Counted from the stretch's first letter, positions 43,362-52,315 are shown. The stretch: 64,000 nucleotides of DNA from PALSA-612 sp963755155 (GCA_963755155.1 CAVWIV010000005.1:124001-188000); one strand, 5' to 3'. Notes: generated by a model from the letters alone, not told the origin. A program made the numbers and translations.

Positions 43362-44768
43362 GTGCGCCGGGGGCTCCTACTCGCGATCGCGTCAGTCCTC
43401 ACGGCGCTCATCGCAACCGCAGCTGCTCCGAGCCCGGGCGGGCTCGTTCGGGTCGACTCCTGGCGTGTGAACGCCGCTCCCACGCCCCGTGTCCCTGCAC
43501 GGGCGGCGGTCGAGTGGTGCGGCACGAGCCAGCCGACGGCGGTCGATCGCAAGCCGGACGCCGACCTCTCCTCGCCGCGGCAAGTGCACGTCACGTATGC
43601 GATTCCCGCTGACGCGGCCAACCAGTTCGCGGCGTACGGCACGCGGCTCGCGACCGACGCGGAGGCGATGGACGTGTGGTGGAGGCGAGAGGACCCCGCG
43701 AGGACGCTCCGCTTCGATCTCTTTGCCTTCCCCGGTTGCGCGGCGAAGTTCGGGCGCCTCGACATCGGCTTCGTCCGCCTGCCCCGGGCGGGCGCCAGCT
43801 ATCTCGACGACATCGGAGCCGACCGACTGATCACCGACCTGGGCCAGCTCGGGAACCTCGCGGATCTCAAGCACCTCGTGTACTACGACGGCCCGCCCGT
43901 CTTCGACGACAACGTCTGCGGCACAGCGTTCGTGCCGCGGTCGGCTACCACGAACGGCGGGTTCGCGGGGATCGCGTTCGTGTGGACGAAGTCACTGTGC
44001 GGCGGCGACATCGGCGTCGGCGGCCTCAACGCAGCCGTCGCCGTGCACGAGCTCATCCACGGGCTCGGCTCACTCCAGGGCTTCACCGCTCCCAACGAAT
44101 GCGCGCCGCCCGACGACGGCCACGTTTGCGACTCGGCGACGGACGTCCTCTTCCCGTCCGCGAACAGCCAGACGACGATCTCCGGCCAGACGCTCGACGC
44201 GGGCAGGAACGACTACTACGGCCATTCGCTGGGCGGTTTCGACGTCCAGGACTCCGGCTGGCTCAGCCATCTGCCCCAGCAGCGGCTTTCCGTGATCATT
44301 CAGGCAACAGGGACGCGTACGGGCGTCGTTCGGCTGACGTCGCCGACAGCGTTCGAATGCGCTCAGTCGTGCACGCTCGACCTCGACCAGGGCCTCGCCG
44401 CCACGCTCGTAGCCGTGCCGCGAGCGGGAGCGCGTTTCGTTCGCTGGACGGGCGCCTGCACGGGCAGCGGCCCGTGCTCCGTGACGCTCGACGCCGCGCG
44501 CACCGTGACGGCCGTCTTTGGCGTCACGACGTTCCGGCTCACGACGTCCGTCGGGGGCAAGGGCAAGGTCTCGAGCACGCCCGGCGGAGTCTCCTGCCCC
44601 GGCCGCTGCTCGGCGGCCTTCAGGGCCGACTCGAGCGTCCGCCTGCGCGCCGCAGCGTCGCCTGGCTTCCGCTTCGCGGGCTGGACGGGAAGCTGCCGCG
44701 GAACGGGGTCTTGCGTCGTCAAGCTGAGCGGTAACCGCAGCGTTCGTGCGACGTTCCGCCGCAAGTAG
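43362..44768 (+). CDS. Secreted HExxH metallopeptidase-like protein with two Cys-rich repeats
   Basis: A 468-residue exported protein with signal peptide (RRGLLLAIASVLTALIATAAA). The central region has a zincin motif HELIHGLG (AVAVHELIHGLGSLQGF), followed by cysteine-bearing NECAPPDDGHVCDSATDVLFP. A downstream DYYGHSLGGFDVQDSGWL could supply the third ligand. Two InlB-B-like repeats close the protein, each with CxxxC...WTGxCxxxxxC (FVRWTGACTGSGPCSV and FAGWTGSCRGTGSCVV). Likely an extracellular protease with carbohydrate- or wall-binding repeats. Which peptidase family it belongs to is unclear. Confidence 0.82.
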   Translation: MRRGLLLAIASVLTALIATAAAPSPGGLVRVDSWRVNAAPTPRVPARAAVEWCGTSQPTAVDRKPDADLSSPRQVHVTYAIPADAANQFAAYGTRLATDAEAMDVWWRREDPARTLRFDLFAFPGCAAKFGRLDIGFVRLPRAGASYLDDIGADRLITDLGQLGNLADLKHLVYYDGPPVFDDNVCGTAFVPRSATTNGGFAGIAFVWTKSLCGGDIGVGGLNAAVAVHELIHGLGSLQGFTAPNECAPPDDGHVCDSATDVLFPSANSQTTISGQTLDAGRNDYYGHSLGGFDVQDSGWLSHLPQQRLSVIIQATGTRTGVVRLTSPTAFECAQSCTLDLDQGLAATLVAVPRAGARFVRWTGACTGSGPCSVTLDAARTVTAVFGVTTFRLTTSVGGKGKVSSTPGGVSCPGRCSAAFRADSSVRLRAAASPGFRFAGWTGSCRGTGSCVVKLSGNRSVRATFRRK

Positions 44769-44803
44769 GACTCGGGCGAAGGGCGACGAAGAGCGGACCC
44801 GCG

Positions 44804-44995
44804 TTGGGTGACGAGAGCCTGCTCGAGGAGATGCGAGCCGCAGTGCGCGGCGATCGGCAGCGAGCTGAGAAGCGGCGAACGACGCCACCCCCGGAACAGC
44901 CCAAGGCGGTCATACCGCCTGCGGAGGTCTCCGAAGAACCGCCGAAGACCGGCTGGTTCCGTCGTCGAGCTACTCGACGGCGGCGCTCGACCTGA
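44804..44995 (+). CDS. 63-aa charged hypothetical protein
   Basis: TTG start gives GDESLLEEMRAAVRGDRQRAEKRR, then a proline-rich middle PPPEQPKAVIPPAEV and a basic end WFRRRATRRRRST. The amphipathic start and RGDR-type helix look like a genuine small protein. It overlaps the convergent sugar transferase by 26 bases and has no recognised family. It could be a chance frame. Confidence 0.4.
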   Translation: MGDESLLEEMRAAVRGDRQRAEKRRTTPPPEQPKAVIPPAEVSEEPPKTGWFRRRATRRRRST

Positions 44996-46427
44996 ACAGC
45001 GTTCGCACGGTCATCAGCGCGATCTTGAGGTCGAGCCACAGCGAGAAGTTCTCGATGTAGAAGTTGTCCCACTCGGCGCGGTCTGCCAGGGACGTACGCC
45101 CACGAAGGCCGTGCACCTGTGCCCAGCCGGTGATCCCCGACTTCACACGATGCCGCTCGCCGTAGCGGTAGATGCGCTGCTCGAAGTCGCGAACGAACTC
45201 CGGCCGCTCCGGCCGCGGCCCGACGATGCTCATGTCGCCCCGCAGGACGTTCAACAGCTGCGGCAGCTCGTCGATTGCGGTCTTGCGCAGGAAGGCTCCG
45301 ACACGTGTCCGTCGATCTTCGCCTTCGACACCACCGGGAGCGAGATCGCCGTAGGGCGCGTCGTACGGCGACTCCTCAGCGACCGCCATCGAGCGGAACT
45401 TCAGCATCTCGAACGTCCGTCCGTCGCGGCCGATTCGCTGCTGCCTGAAGAAGATCGGCCTGCCCATCGACAGGAGGACGGTGAGCGCCGCTGCGATGAG
45501 GAGCGGCGAGAGGAAGACGAGCGCGATCGCGGCGAACAGCCGGTCGAGCACGTACTTCACGCGGAACTGCAAGCCGGCAGGCTCCGCCGGCCGCGGAGCG
45601 ACGAGGGGTAGCCCGCCGAGGTGCTCCATCTGCGTCAGGGCCGGCATTCGCTCGAACAGGCGCGGCACGATCGCCGTGGGAACGCCGAGCTCCTCACACC
45701 GCCGCACGATCCGCAGCAGGACCTCGTCCGGCGCGGTCGAGAACGTGATCACGACCTGCTCGATCTTGAAGCTCGCGATCGCATCGTCGAGATCCCAGCT
45801 CGCCCCGGCCACGGGAATGCCGAGCTCGTCGCTCGTGTCCACGAGTGGCTCCTTGTCGAGGAACGCGACCGGCCGGAAGCCAAGCTCGGGGTTGTCGAGG
45901 AAGCGCTTGGCGACAAGCGCGCCGACACGCCCTGCACCGACGATGAGCGTCGGCCTGACGCTCTCGCCCACGGTGCGGGCGCGCTGCTGCGACCAGTACC
46001 ACGCCAGGCGACCTGCGCCGACGTAGGCAAGCGCGAACGCCCAGAGCCGCGCGGTCTCGGTCGCGAGGTCGGCCGTCGAGCCGGCGAGGACGCGTCCTGT
46101 GAGGACGAGCATCGCTGCGAGCGTCGTCGCACCGAGGATCGTCCGGAGATCGTCGAGCGTGTGGATGCGGAACCGCAGGCGATACAGGCCCCGCGACCAG
46201 TAGAGCGCGAGGCAGAGGACGACAAAGGCTGCTGTCGCCGCCGCTGGAGGTGAGGCTACGCCTGCAGCCTGGCCCCCGACGACGACGGCGATCGCCGCGA
46301 GCAGCAGCATTGCCGCATCGACACCGAAGCACGTGAGCGCCCAGGCTGTAGCGGGGCGCAGGCGGGATCGGGCCTGCGCGGCATCAGCGGGGGCGTCAAC
46401 CCGCGGTGTATCGAGCGCGGTCTCCAC
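44970..46427 (-). CDS. Polyprenyl-phosphate sugar-1-phosphate transferase (WbaP/CpsE-like)
   Basis: A 485-residue membrane enzyme, predicted to prime glycan synthesis by moving hexose-1-phosphate from UDP-sugar to undecaprenyl phosphate. Four N-terminal membrane helices are followed by a CoA-binding-like domain (LIVGAGRVGALVAKRFL). Another helix (FAAIALVFLSPLLIAAALTVLL) leads to the Bac_transf catalytic domain. Its motifs are FEMLKFRSMAVAEESPYDAP, TRVGAFLRKTAIDELPQLLNVLRGDMSIVGPRPERPEFV and RHRVKSGITGWAQVHGLRGR. Intact. Likely the initiating enzyme for the glycan of the 17-27 kb operon, although unlinked to it. Confidence 0.94.
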   Translation of the reverse strand: METALDTPRVDAPADAAQARSRLRPATAWALTCFGVDAAMLLLAAIAVVVGGQAAGVASPPAAATAAFVVLCLALYWSRGLYRLRFRIHTLDDLRTILGATTLAAMLVLTGRVLAGSTADLATETARLWAFALAYVGAGRLAWYWSQQRARTVGESVRPTLIVGAGRVGALVAKRFLDNPELGFRPVAFLDKEPLVDTSDELGIPVAGASWDLDDAIASFKIEQVVITFSTAPDEVLLRIVRRCEELGVPTAIVPRLFERMPALTQMEHLGGLPLVAPRPAEPAGLQFRVKYVLDRLFAAIALVFLSPLLIAAALTVLLSMGRPIFFRQQRIGRDGRTFEMLKFRSMAVAEESPYDAPYGDLAPGGVEGEDRRTRVGAFLRKTAIDELPQLLNVLRGDMSIVGPRPERPEFVRDFEQRIYRYGERHRVKSGITGWAQVHGLRGRTSLADRAEWDNFYIENFSLWLDLKIALMTVRTLFRSSAAVE

Positions 46428-46456
46428 CGTGCTCCGTCAGCCGACGCTCGTTGGCC

Positions 46457-46891
46457 TTACGCCTTCTGCCTGGCGACGCGCCGCAGCGCTGCGCCCAGCA
46501 GGATCAGCCCAAGTGCCCCGGCCGCGATCAGACTGAGATCGAGCCCGGTGAACGGCAAGCCTCCGGTCGCTTGGACAGGTGACGTGCCTCCGCCCGTCTG
46601 TCCTCCCGATGTACCGCCGGGCGAGCTGGCGCCCGTCGTCGGAGGGTTGTCGATCTCCTCTTCGACCTCCGGCTTCAAGCCACCACCGACCGTGCCCGGA
46701 CCGTACTGCTGAACCGCCGCGTCCTTGAGCACGCGCTCGAGATCTGCCGGCGAGTACTGCTTGTCGATCTGCCCGTTGTCGGCGTAGTCGCGGTAGATCT
46801 CCTGTGGCGTTGCAGAGAATGCCCCCGGCGCCGCAACCAACGCAGCCGCAAAGAGGGCGATTACCGCGGCCTTTATACGACTGCGACCCAT
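46457..46891 (-). CDS. LPxTG-type wall-anchored surface protein
   Basis: A 144-residue exported protein. Signal peptide IKAAVIALFAAALVAAPGAFSA leads to a short mature domain QEIYRDYADNGQIDKQYSPADLERVLKDAAVQQYG. A Gly/Ser/Thr-rich linker (GGTSGGQTGGGTSPVQ) follows. The sorting signal is LPFTG, with a hydrophobic helix LDLSLIAAGALGLILLGAALR and basic tail RVARQKA. The ATG at 46891 has GGGAGG 8 bases upstream. No sortase lies in the window. It precedes the sugar transferase on the same strand by 29 bases. Confidence 0.87.
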   Translation of the reverse strand: MGRSRIKAAVIALFAAALVAAPGAFSATPQEIYRDYADNGQIDKQYSPADLERVLKDAAVQQYGPGTVGGGLKPEVEEEIDNPPTTGASSPGGTSGGQTGGGTSPVQATGGLPFTGLDLSLIAAGALGLILLGAALRRVARQKA

Positions 46892-47099
46892 GTCCGTCCT
46901 CCCATTCTGCCTCTGACCCCCAGATCTTGGCAGGGCTTGTCCCCTAGTGTCACTATCCGACGCCGAAACGTCAAGGGCTTGACGTAATACTCTTGTGAGT
47001 TCCCTCGTTCGAGGTATCGCTAAACGCCTCCGTTGCTGGCGTTGTGCTCCGATGGGCACTTTAGAGTGCCGGGGACTGAAACCGGCCTCGCACCCGCAC
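46892..47099. promoter_or_regulatory. Divergent intergenic region (208 bases) between LPxTG gene and ligase
   Basis: Contains a -35-like TTGACG on each strand (46979-46984 plus; 46974-46969 minus) without a convincing -10 partner. It also has a small palindrome TAGTGTCACTA (46945-46955) and a hairpin GGCACT-TTAG-AGTGCC at 47055-47070 in the ligase leader. Both genes are probably transcribed from here. Confidence 0.4.
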
Positions 47100-48951
47100 A
47101 TGGGGCTTGCCGCGCTGCTGCGCGCCGTTCCCGTCGCCTGCCTCGTGGGCTTGGCGTGCGTGGTCGCCTGGGACACGGGCGGCTCCATCCGCGCCTCCGA
47201 CTGGCTCGGATACGCCGTGCTCGCGGCACTCGTGCTCGCGGCAGTGCTCTTCTCGGGCTCTGCCGTGCGCCCCGGGCGGCTGCCGCTCGTGGCAGCGGCG
47301 CTGCTCGTCGGCTTCGCGCTGTGGACGGCGCTGTCGGCGGCCTGGTCACCCTTCCCGTCGCTCGCGCGCGACGACGGCCTGCTGGCCCTCTTCTATGCCG
47401 TCTGCCTCCTCACGCCACTCGTCACGCTGCGCGCCGCGGCCGATCGCCTGGCTGCGATGGTCGTCGTCGTCCTCGGCCTCGGCGCCTTTGTGATCTGGAC
47501 GGCCGTCTGGCTGCGCGAGCAGGGCGACCCGGAGCTCCTGTACTTCGACGGTCGCCTGGACTTCCCGATCACGTACTGGAACGGCCAGGCGGCGCTGGCG
47601 CTCGTGGCGTTCTGGCCCGCTGTCTCGCTCGCGGCCCGACAGGACGTCCACGCGGCGATTCGCGCGCTCGCGCTGGGCGGAGCGACGGCGATGGCGTGCC
47701 TGTGGCTCGGGACGCAGAGCAAAGGCGGCGGTGTGGCGCTAGCCCTGTCTGCGATCGTCGTCTTCGCCGTATCGGGTAGCCGGTTGCGCCTGCTCGTGCC
47801 GACAGCCGTCGTGGCCGTGCTCGGCGCCGTGGCGGCGAGACCGCTGACCGAGCCGTTTCGCACGGAGGGGCAGGCGTTCGACGACGCGGTACGCCACGCG
47901 GGCACGGTCACGCTCGTCCTTGCAGGCATCGCCATGCTCGCCGGTCTCGCGTACGCGCTCGTCGACAGACGGCTCCGCATTCCGGCCTCGGCACGCACCT
48001 GGGCCGGCCGGATCGTTCTCGGCCTCGTGTGCGCGGCGCTGCTCGCCGGCGTCGCCGGCTTCTTCGCGTCCGTCGACCATCCCGTCCGCGCGACTCAGGA
48101 CCGCTGGGACGAGTTCAGGACGCTCGATCCAGACGCGTCCGTGTCGACACACTTCGGCGCGCTCGGCTCGAACCGTTATGACTTCTGGCTCGTAGCGTGG
48201 GACGAGTTCGAGCGCCATCCGCTCGCGGGCATCGGCGCATATGGCTGGGCAAATGCGTACCGCGTTCACGGGGAGAGCCTCGAGGCGCCCCTTCGCGCGC
48301 ACTCGATCGAGCTGGACGCGCTCTCGGAGACCGGAGTTCTGGGCTTCCTCCTGGTCGCGGGGGCAGGCGCGCTCGTGCTGCTCGCACTGGGGCGACGTGC
48401 GCGCATGTCGCTCGCTGCGACGGGAGCGCTGGGAACCGCGGCGTACTTTGCGGTGCACACGGGCGGAGACTGGGTCTGGACGATCCCCGCCGTCGGGGTG
48501 CCGGCGTTCGTGATCGCGGGCATCGGGATGTCGGAGGACCGGACGACGACCTTGTCCAGCCGCATCGCGGTTCCTGCGGGCATCGTCGCTACCCTCGCCG
48601 CGCTCCTGGCCTTCTCACCCCCGTGGCTGTCAGCCCGTTTCGTGGAGCGGGCGTACGACGCGCCGACGTACTGCGGAGGCCGCGAGAGAGCTTCGCTGGG
48701 CCCGGCGGCTCGATCCCCTGTCCATCGAGCCCTACCTCGCCGAGTCGGGGCTCGCCGACACGCCTGCCGATATCCGGCCGTTGCGACGCGCCGTGGCGAA
48801 GCAGCCTCGCAGCCCGGAGCTCCGCTTCGTGCTCGGCCTGGCGTTGCTCGACGCGGGCCGCGCAGCCGACGCGCGCCGAGAGCTCCGCGCCGCGCTGGCC
48901 TTGGCGCCGCGCGAAGAGCGGTTCAGGGACGCGCTCGACCGAGCCGGTTAG
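47100..48951 (+). CDS. O-antigen ligase/polymerase-like membrane protein with C-terminal TPR (one frame break)
   Basis: About 615 residues with 10-12 hydrophobic segments from ALLRAVPVACLVGLACVVAWD onward. The Wzy/WaaL hallmark is the large periplasmic loop with SNRYDFWLVAWDEFERHPLAGIGAYGWANAY, followed by RAHSIELDALSETGVLGFLLV. After SARFVERAYDAPTY the frame shifts near 48680 to a soluble TPR-like tail: AARELRWARRLDPLSIEPYLAES, then ELRFVLGLALLDAGRAADARRELRAALAL. Such TPR tails are seen in bacterial O-antigen-ligase-family proteins. Predicted to polymerise or ligate the glycan assembled by Wzx-linked genes. Confidence 0.87.
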
Positions 48952-48961
48952 GCTCCTGGCG

Positions 48962-50524
48962 ATGGCCGTGCTCACGACTGCGGTGGAACTCGACTCCGAC
49001 GTGTTCGCGCGGCGGCGGGCCCGGATGGAGGAGCTCGTCGCCGAGCTTCGCGAGCGCACGGCCGCCGTCGCCGCAGGAGGCGGGGAGAAAGCGCTCGAAC
49101 GCCACCGCTCGCGCGGCAAGCTCACGGCGCGCGAGCGGATCGACCGCCTTTGCGACCCCGACACGGCATTCCTCGAGCTGTCCGCGCTCGCCGCCTGGGG
49201 CGTGTACGAGGACCAGGCGCCGGCGGCGGGGATCGTCACCGGCATCGGCGTCGTCGAGGGCCGCCAGTGCGTGATCGTCGCGAACGACGCGACGGTCAAG
49301 GGCGGCACGTACTTCCCGCTGACGGTGAAGAAGCACCTCCGCGCGCAGGAAGTCGCCGAGCAGAACCGCCTGCCGTGCATCTACCTCGTCGACTCCGGCG
49401 GCGCGTTCCTGCCGCTCCAGGCCGAGGTCTTCCCCGACCGCGAGCACTTCGGGCGGATCTTCTACAACCAGGCTCGGCTTTCCGCCGCCGGCATCCCCCA
49501 GATCGCGGCCGTCATGGGCTCGTGCACCGCCGGCGGCGCGTACGTCCCGGCGATGAGCGACGAGACGATCATCGTCAAGGGCACGGGCACGATCTTCATC
49601 GGCGGCCCGCCGCTCGTGAAGGCGGCGACGGGCGAGGAGGTCACGGCCGAGGAGCTGGGCGGCGCGGACGTCCACACGCGGCAGTCGGGCGTCGCCGACC
49701 ACTACGCGGTCTCGGACGAGCACGCCCTCGCGCTCTGCCGCCAGATCGTCCGCTCGCTCGGCGGGCGGCGGCCGGATCCTCCGTGGGAGATCGCGCAGGC
49801 GGAGCCGCCCGACCTCGACCCCGCCGACCTCTACGGGCTCGTCCCGGAGACGTTCCGTGAGCAGGTCGACCCGCGCGAGCTCGTCGCGCGGATCGTCGAC
49901 GGCAGCCGCTTCGACGAGTTCAAGGCGACCTACGGCGAGACCCTCGTCTGCGGCTTCGCGCGGATCGAAGGCTTCCCGGTGGCGATCCTCGCCAACGCCG
50001 GCGTCCTCTTCGCCGAGTCCTCGCGGAAGGGAGCGCACTTCGTCGAGCTCGCGTGCAAGCGGCGGATCCCGCTCGTCTTCCTCCAGAACATCACGGGCTT
50101 CATGGTCGGGAAGGAGTACGAGACCGGCGGTATCGCCCGCGACGGCGCGAAGCTCGTGATGGCGGTCGCCTGCGCCGACGTCCCGAAGTTCACGGTCGTC
50201 ACCGGCGGCTCGTTCGGCGCCGGCAACTACGGCATGTGCGGGCGGGCGTACGGGCCCCGGCAGCTGTGGATGTGGCCGAACGCCCGCATCTCCGTCATGG
50301 GCGGCGAGCAGGCCGCGCTCGTGCTGTCGATGGTCGGTGACGCCGACCCGGACGAGATCCGCGCGACGTACGAGGAGGAAGGCAACCCGTACTACTCGAC
50401 GGCGCGGCTCTGGGACGACGGCATCATCGACCCGCTCGACACGCGCCACGTGCTCGCGCTCGGCATCTCGGCGGCGCTGAACGCGCCCATCCCGGAGACG
50501 ACGTTCGGCGTTTTCCGGATGTAA
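48962..50524 (+). CDS. Methylcrotonyl/acyl-CoA carboxylase carboxyltransferase (beta) subunit
   Basis: A 520-residue biotin-dependent carboxyltransferase, intact. Features favouring the methylcrotonyl-CoA type are IYLVDSGGAFLPLQAEVFPDREHFGRIFYNQA, MGSCTAGGAYVPAMSDETIIV and LFAESSRKGAHFVELAC. GSFGAGNYGMCGRAYGPRQLWMWPNARISVMGGEQAA is also characteristic. It would pair with the biotin carboxylase at 54183, which is separated by the collagen-like pair. It would catalyse carboxylation of 3-methylcrotonyl-CoA in leucine breakdown. Geranyl- or other acyl-CoA substrates cannot be excluded. It begins 10 bases after the ligase stop. Confidence 0.92.
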   Translation: MAVLTTAVELDSDVFARRRARMEELVAELRERTAAVAAGGGEKALERHRSRGKLTARERIDRLCDPDTAFLELSALAAWGVYEDQAPAAGIVTGIGVVEGRQCVIVANDATVKGGTYFPLTVKKHLRAQEVAEQNRLPCIYLVDSGGAFLPLQAEVFPDREHFGRIFYNQARLSAAGIPQIAAVMGSCTAGGAYVPAMSDETIIVKGTGTIFIGGPPLVKAATGEEVTAEELGGADVHTRQSGVADHYAVSDEHALALCRQIVRSLGGRRPDPPWEIAQAEPPDLDPADLYGLVPETFREQVDPRELVARIVDGSRFDEFKATYGETLVCGFARIEGFPVAILANAGVLFAESSRKGAHFVELACKRRIPLVFLQNITGFMVGKEYETGGIARDGAKLVMAVACADVPKFTVVTGGSFGAGNYGMCGRAYGPRQLWMWPNARISVMGGEQAALVLSMVGDADPDEIRATYEEEGNPYYSTARLWDDGIIDPLDTRHVLALGISAALNAPIPETTFGVFRM

Positions 50525-50634
50525 ACGTTCCGAAAGGGTTTCACAACTCGATACAGGAAGCGGTTTTCCGGGTACGTACGAGGTGTTGGCCCCAATTACG
50601 TGTTGTCCCCGACTACAGAGAGGGTGATCCTTTC

Positions 50635-51234
50635 GTGAGCTTCCTTCGCAAGTTCCGGCCTTCGCCTGCGCTGGTCGTGGCGTCGATCGGGCTGCTCGTG
50701 GCGCTCGGCGGCACGAGCATCGCCGCGGTCACGAACGTCCCGCTGCGCAGCGTCGGCACCCCGCAGCTGAAGAGCAACGCCGTCACCTCGTCGAAGGTCT
50801 TGAACCGCTCGCTCCTCGCGGTCGACTTCCGGACGGGGCAGTTGCCGAGAGGCCCGCGCGGGCCGCAGGGCATCCCCGGCACGCCGGGAGCGCCAGGCAC
50901 GGCAGGACCGGCTGGCGCGTCAGGACCGTCCGGCCCCGCAGGCGCTCTATCGCGGCTGACCGCCGTGGTCAACGCCTCCGGCAGCCTCGCGAGATCCCAG
51001 GGCACGACCTCGGCCGGCCGCATTGCGACGGGCGGCTACGAGGTGATCTTCAACCAGGCCGTCGGCGGCTGCACCTACGTGGCGTCGATTGGCGATCCGT
51101 CCACCGGCATCCCGCCGGCAGGACAGGTTGCGGTCGCAACCCGTGCCGGCAACGCGAACGGCGTCCTCGTCGCGACGCGCAACAGCGCGGGCGTCTCGAC
51201 AGACCTTCCGTTCCACCTCGTCGTCGTCTGCTGA
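50635..51234 (+). CDS. Short collagen-like exported protein
   Basis: GTG start preceded by AGAGGGTGATC, which extends complementarity to the 16S 3' end beyond a normal Shine-Dalgarno. The 199-residue protein has a signal-like start (PSPALVVASIGLLVALGGTSIA) and a module SVGTPQLKSNAVTSSKVLNRSLLAVDF. About eleven Gly-X-Y triplets follow (RGPRGPQGIPGTPGAPGTAG onward), then a beta-rich C-terminal head ending DLPFHLVVVC with a pair of cysteines. A likely trimeric surface fibre. Paralogous to the next gene in the N-terminal half only. Confidence 0.85.
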   Translation: MSFLRKFRPSPALVVASIGLLVALGGTSIAAVTNVPLRSVGTPQLKSNAVTSSKVLNRSLLAVDFRTGQLPRGPRGPQGIPGTPGAPGTAGPAGASGPSGPAGALSRLTAVVNASGSLARSQGTTSAGRIATGGYEVIFNQAVGGCTYVASIGDPSTGIPPAGQVAVATRAGNANGVLVATRNSAGVSTDLPFHLVVVC

Positions 51235-51246
51235 CGCACGGCGTTC

Positions 51247-51282
51247 GAGAGCGGGCGGCGGCTCACGCCGTCGCCCGCTCTC
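51247..51282 (+). terminator. Hairpin terminator after first collagen-like gene
   Basis: Perfect 11-bp arms GAGAGCGGGCG / CGCCCGCTCTC with a 14-base interior that can pair further (GGC/GCC), 12 bases past the stop, then GTTCC. It separates the two collagen-like paralogues, so each probably has its own promoter. Confidence 0.7.
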
Positions 51283-51358
51283 GTTCCGCATAGGGACGGA
51301 ATGCGGGGACGTAGGATGGGTACTTCCCCGGACCCACACAGAGAGAGGGTGATCATCC

Positions 51359-52085
51359 GTGAGCTACCTCCGGAGATTCCTCCGCGACCGTCGGCCCTCA
51401 CCGGCGATGGTCGTCGCCTCGATCGCGCTGCTCGTCGCGCTCGGTGGAACGAGCATCGCGGCCGTCGGCAATGTCCCGCTGTTCAGCGTGGGCACGCCCC
51501 AGCTGAAGGCCAACGCGGTCATCTCGGCGAAGGTGAAGAACCGATCGCTGCTCGCCGTCGACTTCAAGCAGGGCCAGCTTCCGCGCGGGCGCTCGCGGGC
51601 TGCCAAGGGTGACGAAGGCGTCGGGACCTCAGGGCCCTGCGGGCGCAGCTGCACCTGGCTTCGTCGCCGCGGTCAGCTCGCAGACGTGCGCCACCGCGGT
51701 GACGACGAACTCGACGGCCTTCGTCGATCTCGCCGGGTCGTCGGAGACGTCATCGTGCCGGCCGGCGAGACCGCGAGGATCTATGCGTCTTCACGGCCGA
51801 GTCGGCCTGCTACGGGGCCGGCGCGGACAGGTACTGCGGAGCCCGGATCTCGTCGACGGCAACGAGCTCAACCCGGCCGTGGGCAACGACTTCGCCTTCG
51901 ACAGCACCGATGACGGCGGACGAGGGCGCGCAATTCGCTGGGAGTCGCACGCGATGGCACGCTCGACCGACACGCTGAGCGCAGGCAACCACACCGTCAA
52001 GGTGCAGATTCGTACCACGAACGCGGCGAACACCTTGCGCGTCGACGACTGGGCGCTCGTCGTCTTCCGGACGAAGCTCTCGTAG
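51359..52085 (+). CDS. Second collagen-like exported protein (several frame breaks)
   Basis: GTG start with the same leader AGAGGGTGATC as its neighbour. The N-terminus PSPAMVVASIALLVALGGTSIA and FSVGTPQLKANAVISAKVKNRSLLAVDFKQGQLPRG match the first paralogue closely. Then a short Gly-X-Y stretch (ASGPQGPAGAAAPG) and a different head follow: FVAAVSSQTCATAVTTNSTAF, VIVPAGETARIY, CYGAGADRYCGARI and HTVKVQIRTTNAANTLRVDDWALVVF. Breaks lie near 51590, 51740, 51790 and 51850. The head resembles a jelly-roll trimer domain. A strong hairpin follows at 52099. Confidence 0.75.
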
Positions 52086-52098
52086 CTCTTGTGCTTGT

Positions 52099-52126
52099 CG
52101 GGACGGCCGCACTAGCGGCCGTCCCG
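52099..52126 (+). terminator. Hairpin terminator after second collagen-like gene
   Basis: Perfect 11-bp arms CGGGACGGCCG / CGGCCGTCCCG with loop CACTAG, 13 bases past the stop. No T-tract. Confidence 0.75.
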
Positions 52127-52159
52127 CAGCGTGCGAATCGGGTCCGTTAGCGTCCCGCC

Positions 52160-52315
52160 ATGCACACGATCGAACTGACGGACGACGAGCTGCGGCTCGT
52201 GCACTCCGCGCTCCATGCGTATCTCGACGACTTCGGCCACGACGAGGCCGACGTCTTGCGAGAGATCAAGGCGGTGCTCGCAAAGCTTCGCATCGAGCCG
52301 GCGCCGGGTGGCTGA
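52160..52315 (+). CDS. 51-aa hypothetical protein upstream of enoyl-CoA hydratase
   Basis: MHTIELTDDELRLVHSALHA, then YLDDFGHDEADVLREIKAVLAKLRIEPAPGG. A helical, acidic small protein; the frame is clean and ends in an 8-base overlap with the hydratase start, supporting translation coupling. The ELTDDELRLVHSALHAYLDDFGHDE pattern recurs as a short regulator-like domain in actinobacteria. Function unknown. Confidence 0.65.
   Translation: MHTIELTDDELRLVHSALHAYLDDFGHDEADVLREIKAVLAKLRIEPAPGG

Noticed and set aside
45621..46253. Plus-strand frames inside the sugar transferase
   Set aside because: Antisense shadows of a complete, well-conserved minus-strand gene.
47000..47099. Riboswitch in the leader of the O-antigen-ligase-like gene
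   Set aside because: A six-base-pair hairpin is present, but no known riboswitch core could be recognised.
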